A DNA stretch of 11,794 bases from positions 1 to 11,794 of the forward strand of contig CALGBT010000681.1 in the NCBI GenBank assembly GCA_937884235.1, read 5' to 3'. This document shows, in pieces, positions 7,373-11,794 of the stretch. Position numbers and translations under genes: made by a program. This stretch comes from an uncultured Pseudomonadota bacterium (GTDB taxonomy: Bacteria; Myxococcota_A; UBA9042; CAIXZC01). Positions within the stretch are counted from its first letter, which is position 1, and each line of letters starts with the position of its first letter. The notes below the pieces were generated by a model, which saw nothing but the letters and a program-made list of their open reading frames with translations, had not been told where the DNA came from and ran no database searches.

Positions 7373-8622
7373 GTTTCGCCGCCTACGTGGGGGTTGAAAT
7401 AGCCATGGCGTAGATTGGGCAGTCGCTCCCGAAATCGGGCCACCATCTGATAGAGGCCGACGACCCCCTCCCCCGGCCCCATGCTGTCGAGGTAGTATTC
7501 CGGGTCGATATTCATGTTGCGCCACTGGATCATGTCGATGTCGTGCTCACGAATGAGTTGCTCGAGTTCTACCATCTGGTCTTCTCGGTCGGTGAGCCCG
7601 GGGAAGACCAGCAGGTTGAGGGAGACAAATCCCTGCCGCTGCTTGACTTCACGAATGGACTGATGGACGTCTGCCAGTTTGTAGCCCTGGGGTCGGTGGT
7701 AAGCATCGTAGAGGGACTCTGTGGGGCTGGCGAGGCTGACTCGGATGCTGTCCAGGCCCACCTCCATGAGTTCGGCAACGGCCTCAGGCAGTGACGCGTT
7801 GGTGTTCAGATTAATGGTACCGTTGGAGTCCACTTCCCGAATCTTCTTGACTGCATCAACTAGAGTCTTTGCGCGAGAGAGGGGTTCGCCCTCGCAGCCC
7901 TGGCCGAAGCTGGCAATGGCGTGTTTGACCCGGCCGAAATGGAGGGTGGCGACTTCAAAGATGTCGCGGTCTCCGGGCAGGGTGGTGAGGCGCTCCTGGG
8001 TTACGGGAATGTCCCCCTCCTGCTCGGAGATGCAGCCGATGCAGCGGCTGTTACAGACCTTGGAAGTCGGGAGGGGGGCTTCCCAGCGTTTCAGAAAGAG
8101 ATTTTGAGCGGCCCGACAGCCGTATTCCAGGGCGCAGCGTCGCAGCTGCTGCAACATGCGATTTTTCGGGAACTGCTTGAGGTCTCGTTGAACTCCGCGG
8201 GAGATCTGGGCCATGTCGAAGAGTGGCGGGTCTTGGCGCCGCTCGGGATCAATGCGCAGACCGGTGGTCCAGAAAGTGCCATTGGCCCAGCCGACGGGGG
8301 CATAAGCGAAGAGCGGCAGGGTCTGGGCATCGGGCAGCGTGCGGTAGGCTGGATGGGTGAGGCGCAGCCAGGCCGGGGCGAGGAATGCCGAGACCGCGGT
8401 GATCTCGCCTTCAAGCTCAGTAAGCTGGCCGCGTTTGCCCGAAAAACCCAGCGGTAACCTGCCGGGAAGGAGAAAGATGTCGCTACCCGGGGGGAGCGGA
8501 ACCAGCTCGTCGGGAGTTGGTTCCCGCACCTGCTGCCCGTCGTAGACAGCCATGCGCAGGCGAGGGTGATCAAACACTTCCCCCGACTCGTCAGCATAGA
8601 CCATGTAGGGAACCGGTGACAT
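7369..8622 (-). CDS. Radical SAM protein with a long uncharacterised N-terminal region
   Basis: The 417-residue protein carries the radical SAM cluster motif CNSRCIGC (Cys190, Cys194, Cys197; CX3CX2C), which ligates the [4Fe-4S] cluster that cleaves S-adenosylmethionine. GQGCEGEPL (240-248) corresponds to the SAM-binding GGE region, and INLNTNAS (270-277) and SIRVSLAS (292-299) follow as barrel strands. The first ~185 residues, including PLPPGSDIFLLPGRLPLGF (42-60), match no domain I can name. There is no C-terminal SPASM-type cysteine cluster. I recall similar proteins of unknown function in deltaproteobacteria. The start at 8622 follows GGGAGG (8640-8635), at a somewhat long spacing of 12 bases. 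An upstream GTG at 8676 is rejected because it would lie upstream of the promoter -10 element. No signal peptide is seen, so the protein is cytosolic. It is the first gene of the operon and ends in an ATGA overlap. Confidence 0.88.
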   Translation of the reverse strand: MSPVPYMVYADESGEVFDHPRLRMAVYDGQQVREPTPDELVPLPPGSDIFLLPGRLPLGFSGKRGQLTELEGEITAVSAFLAPAWLRLTHPAYRTLPDAQTLPLFAYAPVGWANGTFWTTGLRIDPERRQDPPLFDMAQISRGVQRDLKQFPKNRMLQQLRRCALEYGCRAAQNLFLKRWEAPLPTSKVCNSRCIGCISEQEGDIPVTQERLTTLPGDRDIFEVATLHFGRVKHAIASFGQGCEGEPLSRAKTLVDAVKKIREVDSNGTINLNTNASLPEAVAELMEVGLDSIRVSLASPTESLYDAYHRPQGYKLADVHQSIREVKQRQGFVSLNLLVFPGLTDREDQMVELEQLIREHDIDMIQWRNMNIDPEYYLDSMGPGEGVVGLYQMVARFRERLPNLRHGYFNPHVGGET

Positions 8623-8666
8623 GGACTGTTCAAACCTCCCAAAAAGGGCGTAGGGCGCCGGCCAGC

Positions 8667-8695
8667 AGGCTAGCACAATCGGCGCTCTTTACCAA
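8667..8695 (-). promoter_or_regulatory. Promoter of the radical SAM / lipoprotein / methyltransferase operon
   Basis: On the minus strand TTGGTA (8695-8690), a 17-bp spacer and TAGCCT (8672-8667) make a sigma70-like promoter with an extended -10 (TGC directly ahead of TAGCCT). The start would be near 8660, leaving about 38 bases of leader before the ATG at 8622. That is too short for a SAM or cobalamin riboswitch. This placement also excludes the GTG at 8676 as the start codon. Confidence 0.5.
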
Positions 8696-8732
8696 ATGCG
8701 CAGGCGTGCGGACGAGCTATTTGCTTGCGCAT
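8696..8732. promoter_or_regulatory. Interrupted inverted repeat between divergent promoters (possible operator)
   Basis: ATGCGCA (8696-8702) and TGCGCAT (8726-8732) are perfect 7-bp inverted arms separated by 23 bp. The left arm abuts the -35 of the minus-strand operon and the right arm overlaps the -35 proposed for recD2. A dimeric regulator bound here could control both units. The core TGCGCA is itself palindromic and common in GC-rich DNA, so chance is a real alternative. Confidence 0.2.
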
Positions 8733-8754
8733 GTCCGCGGGCTTGTGCCATGGT
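8725..8754 (+). promoter_or_regulatory. Possible recD2 promoter giving a leaderless transcript
   Basis: TTGCGC (8725-8730), an 18-bp spacer and CATGGT (8749-8754) preceded by TGC form a weak extended -10 promoter. Transcription would begin at or next to the ATG at 8761. No Shine-Dalgarno is visible before that ATG, which fits a leaderless message. The hexamers are poor matches, so this is tentative. Confidence 0.25.
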
Positions 8755-8760
8755 CTGGCC

Positions 8761-10941
8761 ATGACGCAGGTGGAGTTCAAAGGTCAGATCAAGCGTATCG
8801 TCTTCGTCAACCCTGCCAATGGCTACACGGTTGCGAGAGTCATCGTTGAGGACCGGGAACGGGCCGAGACCGTGGTTGGTATCATGCCGTCCCTTGTTGA
8901 GGGCGACCTGGTGCGGCTCGTGGGAGAGCGCGTGGTTGACCGCAAGTTCGGGCCGCAGATTCGCGCGGATATGGTGCAGCCAACTCTGCCCACGTCCTTG
9001 GAGGGCACGCGTCGCTATCTGGCCAGCGGTGCCGTGAAGGGGATTGGGATCAAGACTGCGGAAAGCCTCCTGGAGGCTTTTGGTGAGGAGCTGTTGGTAG
9101 TTCTAGAGGAAGCGCCGGAGCGGTTGGGCGAGGTCCCGGGTATTGGCAAGAAGAAGGCCGCGGCCATCGCCGCGGCGTGGAAAGAGAAGGTTGCTTCCCG
9201 GCGGCTTCTGGTTTCCCTCTATGGTCTGGGCGTGGGAAATGCCCTCGCTGGCCGGCTCCTTGGGCAATACGGGGCGAATGCATACCGCGTCGTACAGGAC
9301 GATCCCTACCGGCTGGCCCGTGAGGTGAAAGGGGTCGGGTTCCTGACGGCGGATCGTCTGGCGCAGTCCATGGGCATTGAGAAGAACGCTCCCCGGCGCA
9401 TTCAGGCGGGGGTGGTCTACTACCTGGATGCCCAATCCAACGAGGGCCACTGCTTCATGCCGGTGGAAGTGCTTGTTGAGCAGACGGCCGGCTTCCTCGA
9501 AGTAGATATCATGGAAGTGGAGGCGGCGATACGGGTTCTACGAGATGAGGGGGCACTGCGAGGAGAGTCACGCTTTGGCGATGAAGGGCTCTACCTGCCG
9601 CGCCTCTACAACGCCGAAGTCGACTGTGCGCAAGCGGTGGTGAGGTTGCTCAGTGAGGGTACAAGTCGTGGCGAGGACCGGCTGCGCAAGGCGTTAGAGG
9701 CGGGCATCGGCGCTTTGCGTATCGACTTGACCGGAGAGCAGGTGGAGGCCGTCTGGTTCGCGCTCAAGGAGCACTGCTCCATTATTACGGGTGGACCGGG
9801 AACGGGGAAGACCACCGTGATTAAGGCCTTGTTGGCGAGTTTTCGCTTCTTGCACGAGGAGGTTGCGCTCTGTGCGCCGACCGGTCGCGCGGCCAAGCGA
9901 ATGACCGAAACCACCGGCATGGAGGCCCGCACCATTCATCGGCTGTTAGAGTTCAATCCGGTCAGTGGGCAGTTTGCGCGGGACGAGCACAATCCCATCG
10001 CGGCAACGGCAGTCATTGTCGATGAAGTTTCCATGATTGATGTGGAGTTGATGGGCTCCCTGTTGGGGGCCTTAGCTCCGGGTACGCGTCTGGTGTTGGT
10101 GGGGGACAAGGACCAGCTGGAATCGGTGGGACCGGGAGCGGTCTTGCGGGACCTCATCGCGTCAGAGAAGCTGCCCTGTTCCCGGTTCACGCAGATCCAT
10201 CGCCAGGCTGAGGAGAGCTTGATTGTCGTCAATTCCCATCGCGTCCTCAATGGCCAGCGTCTGGCCAGTCAAGCGCCAGGACGCCGCGCCCCGGACTTCT
10301 ACTTCATGGAGCGAGAATCGCCTGAGGCCTGCCTGGAGACCATCAAGACGTTGATTCGTGACCGGATTCCCAATAAGTTCGGTCTGGATCCGGTGCGCGA
10401 CGTACAGCTCATTACCCCCATGTACAAGGGCCTGTTGGGAGCGCAGAATCTTAACAGCATGTTGCAGGAGACGCTGAACCCCCACGGTCAGGAGACCAGC
10501 AAGGGGGATCGGATCTTTCGCACCGGCGATCGGGTCATGCAGATTCGCAACAACTACAACAAAGATACCTTCAATGGGGACGTGGGGTTTGTCTCGGGAA
10601 CCTCCGGTGGGAACCTCTCGGTGCGCATGAGTGACGGCCGGACTGTAACTTACGACGACTCGGACATGGATGAGCTGACCCTGGCCTATGCCGTTACCAT
10701 CCACAAGGCGCAGGGTTCTGAGTATCCTGCGGTGATTATCGCCATGCACACGCAACACTTCGTGATGCTGCGGCGCAACCTGCTCTACACGGGGATGACC
10801 CGGGGCAAGAAGTTGGTGGTGGTGGTTGGTTCTCCGCGGGCGGTGGCACAGGCCATCCGCAACGACCAGACCCACCGTCGCTATACTCGCCTGGCGGAGC
10901 GTATTCGGGAGACATCGAAATATGGCGGGAAGCTTCTCTGA
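8761..10941 (+). CDS. recD2: RecD2-type (YrrC-like) SF1B DNA helicase
   Basis: The 726-residue protein matches the RecD2 helicases that act without RecB and RecC, translocating 5' to 3' on DNA. It starts with an OB-like N-terminal region (MTQVEFKGQIKRIVF to about 80). Next come helix-hairpin-helix segments, seen as GAVKGIGIKTA (90-100) and GEVPGIGKKKA (123-133). The motor has Walker A GGPGTGKTT (344-352), APTGRAAKRM (372-381), Walker B IVDEVSMID (419-427), VGDKDQLESVGPG (447-459), and the C-terminal HKAQGSEYP (648-656) and YTGMTRGKK (676-684). The length is usual for RecD2. The start at 8761 is chosen because the OB-like region begins there; starts at 8725 (TTG) and 8731 have no ribosome-binding site. 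The 3' end overlaps the RNB ribonuclease gene by 20 bp. Role: replication-fork and DNA repair functions, by family. Confidence 0.95.
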   Translation: MTQVEFKGQIKRIVFVNPANGYTVARVIVEDRERAETVVGIMPSLVEGDLVRLVGERVVDRKFGPQIRADMVQPTLPTSLEGTRRYLASGAVKGIGIKTAESLLEAFGEELLVVLEEAPERLGEVPGIGKKKAAAIAAAWKEKVASRRLLVSLYGLGVGNALAGRLLGQYGANAYRVVQDDPYRLAREVKGVGFLTADRLAQSMGIEKNAPRRIQAGVVYYLDAQSNEGHCFMPVEVLVEQTAGFLEVDIMEVEAAIRVLRDEGALRGESRFGDEGLYLPRLYNAEVDCAQAVVRLLSEGTSRGEDRLRKALEAGIGALRIDLTGEQVEAVWFALKEHCSIITGGPGTGKTTVIKALLASFRFLHEEVALCAPTGRAAKRMTETTGMEARTIHRLLEFNPVSGQFARDEHNPIAATAVIVDEVSMIDVELMGSLLGALAPGTRLVLVGDKDQLESVGPGAVLRDLIASEKLPCSRFTQIHRQAEESLIVVNSHRVLNGQRLASQAPGRRAPDFYFMERESPEACLETIKTLIRDRIPNKFGLDPVRDVQLITPMYKGLLGAQNLNSMLQETLNPHGQETSKGDRIFRTGDRVMQIRNNYNKDTFNGDVGFVSGTSGGNLSVRMSDGRTVTYDDSDMDELTLAYAVTIHKAQGSEYPAVIIAMHTQHFVMLRRNLLYTGMTRGKKLVVVVGSPRAVAQAIRNDQTHRRYTRLAERIRETSKYGGKLL

Positions 10942-11794
10942 TAATCTGCTGGGCAAGGTGGCTTTTGTCCGCGGTGGCAGCAACTTCGAGGGTGGACTGG
11001 TGGTGGACGAGAGCCGCAAGGGGTTCTCAATTGCACTGGCCGATGGGCAGCGGTTGAAGGCGCAGACAGGTCAGCTACTGGCAGTGGAAGAGAGTCGCGC
11101 GGCATGCAGTGCCCCGGATTCCTTTGTCGCCATGGTGCGAGACCGGGTCGAGGCCCTCGATCTGAGAATCGCCTGGGAGCTGCTGCTCGATGACACCGAG
11201 GGGGCCGTGCCACTTGACGATATTCTGGCTCTTTGCGGTGATCTTGCAAGTGCTGCCGACCGCGTTGCACTGCTGATTCTCCTGGAGACGGGGGGGGCGT
11301 TGTTCAAGCGCAAGGGTGAGTTGTTTGCACCTCTCTCGGCCCGCATCATTGCGGAGCGAGAGGAACAGGAGGCCAGGGCTCGGCACAAGTTGTCGCAGTT
11401 TCAGGCCCAGGTGGAGGAGCTGCGACGGCTTAGTGACGGGGAGTTGAAGGTGGACCAGCTTACGGCGGAGGCCCGTGCCGGGCTCCTGGCCATTCAACAG
11501 TGCGCTTTTGTGGAGGAGCCGACGCCGGCGGCCAGCCGCTTCCTCGCCGAGCTCTTCCCAGACAATCAGCAGAGTGCCCATGTCGTGGCTTTTGATTGGC
11601 TGGTGCGGCTGGGTCTCCTCGATGAGCATGAAGACTTGTTCTTACGACGCATGGATGTCCGCGAGGAGTTTCCAGCGGCGGTGGAGGAGAATGCCCAGGA
11701 ACTTGCGGAGAAGCTGGCCGGGAAGCTCGATTCCCGACCGCTGCTGGAGGGTATCGAGTTCGTGGCCATCGATGATGATGAGACCGCGGAAGTG
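10922..11794 (+). CDS. RNase II/R-family (RNB-domain) exoribonuclease, N-terminal part, cut by window edge
   Basis: The first 291 residues of a larger protein are visible. They start with a small beta-rich region, LLGKVAFVRGGSNFEGGLVVDESRKGFSIAL (9-39), then a mainly helical region (about 65-265) with a charged segment near 143-170. At the window edge, SRPLLEGIEFVAIDDDETAEV (271-291) resembles the opening of an RNB catalytic domain (IDxxxTxxxDDA), where conserved Asp residues bind magnesium. The key DDA would fall just past the edge, so catalytic competence cannot be judged here. Such enzymes degrade RNA 3' to 5'. The long helical N-terminus instead of obvious cold-shock domains is typical of the cyanobacterial/deltaproteobacterial-like branch as I recall it. 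The ATG lies inside the end of recD2 (20-bp overlap) with GGGAG (10907-10911) ten bases upstream, so the two are probably co-transcribed. There is a run of eight G at 11290-11297. Confidence 0.75.
   Translation, partial: MAGSFSDNLLGKVAFVRGGSNFEGGLVVDESRKGFSIALADGQRLKAQTGQLLAVEESRAACSAPDSFVAMVRDRVEALDLRIAWELLLDDTEGAVPLDDILALCGDLASAADRVALLILLETGGALFKRKGELFAPLSARIIAEREEQEARARHKLSQFQAQVEELRRLSDGELKVDQLTAEARAGLLAIQQCAFVEEPTPAASRFLAELFPDNQQSAHVVAFDWLVRLGLLDEHEDLFLRRMDVREEFPAAVEENAQELAEKLAGKLDSRPLLEGIEFVAIDDDETAEV

Noticed and set aside
7373..7525. 51-codon upstream extension of the C45 lipoprotein
   Set aside because: It would put Arg/Gly-rich sequence before the signal peptide and lies wholly inside the radical SAM gene; the ATG at 7372 forms the same ATGA junction as the neighbouring genes.
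8623..8676. S-box or cobalamin riboswitch upstream of the operon that ends in the methyltransferase fusion
   Set aside because: The predicted leader is only about 38 bases, with no conserved riboswitch core.
10162..11019. Minus-strand open frame of 285 codons
   Set aside because: It is antisense to the helicase C-terminal motifs of recD2 and the start of the RNB gene, and it resembles no protein family.

Overview
The window is a GC-rich, densely coded bacterial chromosomal segment with nine protein genes, two of them cut by the window edges. I see no RNA genes, mobile elements, CRISPR arrays or prophage signs. Codon and base use look uniform by eye. Several things point loosely to a deltaproteobacterial-type lineage (Myxococcota, Bradymonadota or relatives): two predicted lipoproteins, one with a long Asp/Pro-rich linker after the lipobox; a fused homocysteine methyltransferase/MTHFR; and a cytosolic radical SAM protein with a long uncharacterised N-terminal region. 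This placement is inference, because no rRNA or other marker is present.

Layout. (1) 1-246, minus: the N-terminal part of an RNase Z-like metallo-beta-lactamase hydrolase, transcribed off the left edge. (2) 338-2003, plus: coaE (dephospho-CoA kinase) followed, with an 11-bp overlap, by an extended-SDR (NAD-binding_4-like) protein whose nucleotide-binding and catalytic motifs are degenerate. The two outward-facing units share a 91-bp promoter region with interlocking -35 elements. (3) 1975-8622, minus: a four-gene operon in which every junction is a 4-bp ATGA overlap. In order of transcription it encodes a radical SAM protein, a lipoprotein with an N-terminal-nucleophile (C45-type) hydrolase domain, a PQQ-type beta-propeller lipoprotein, and a homocysteine S-methyltransferase/5,10-methylenetetrahydrofolate reductase fusion. 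The last gene converges on the SDR gene, and their ends overlap by 29 bp across a perfect 8-bp hairpin. (4) 8761-11794, plus: recD2 helicase, then, with a 20-bp overlap, the N-terminal part of an RNase II/R-type (RNB) exoribonuclease that runs off the right edge. A 138-bp divergent promoter region separates groups 3 and 4.

How the genes fit together. coaE, recD2, the RNB nuclease and the MBL hydrolase are housekeeping functions in cofactor, DNA and RNA metabolism. The most distinctive unit is the four-gene operon, which couples a radical SAM enzyme, two envelope lipoproteins and a methyl-cycle enzyme that could resupply methionine, and so SAM. No known pathway joins these four in my knowledge. 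A joint function is a hypothesis resting only on their tight coupling. Otherwise this is a fairly ordinary chromosomal region.
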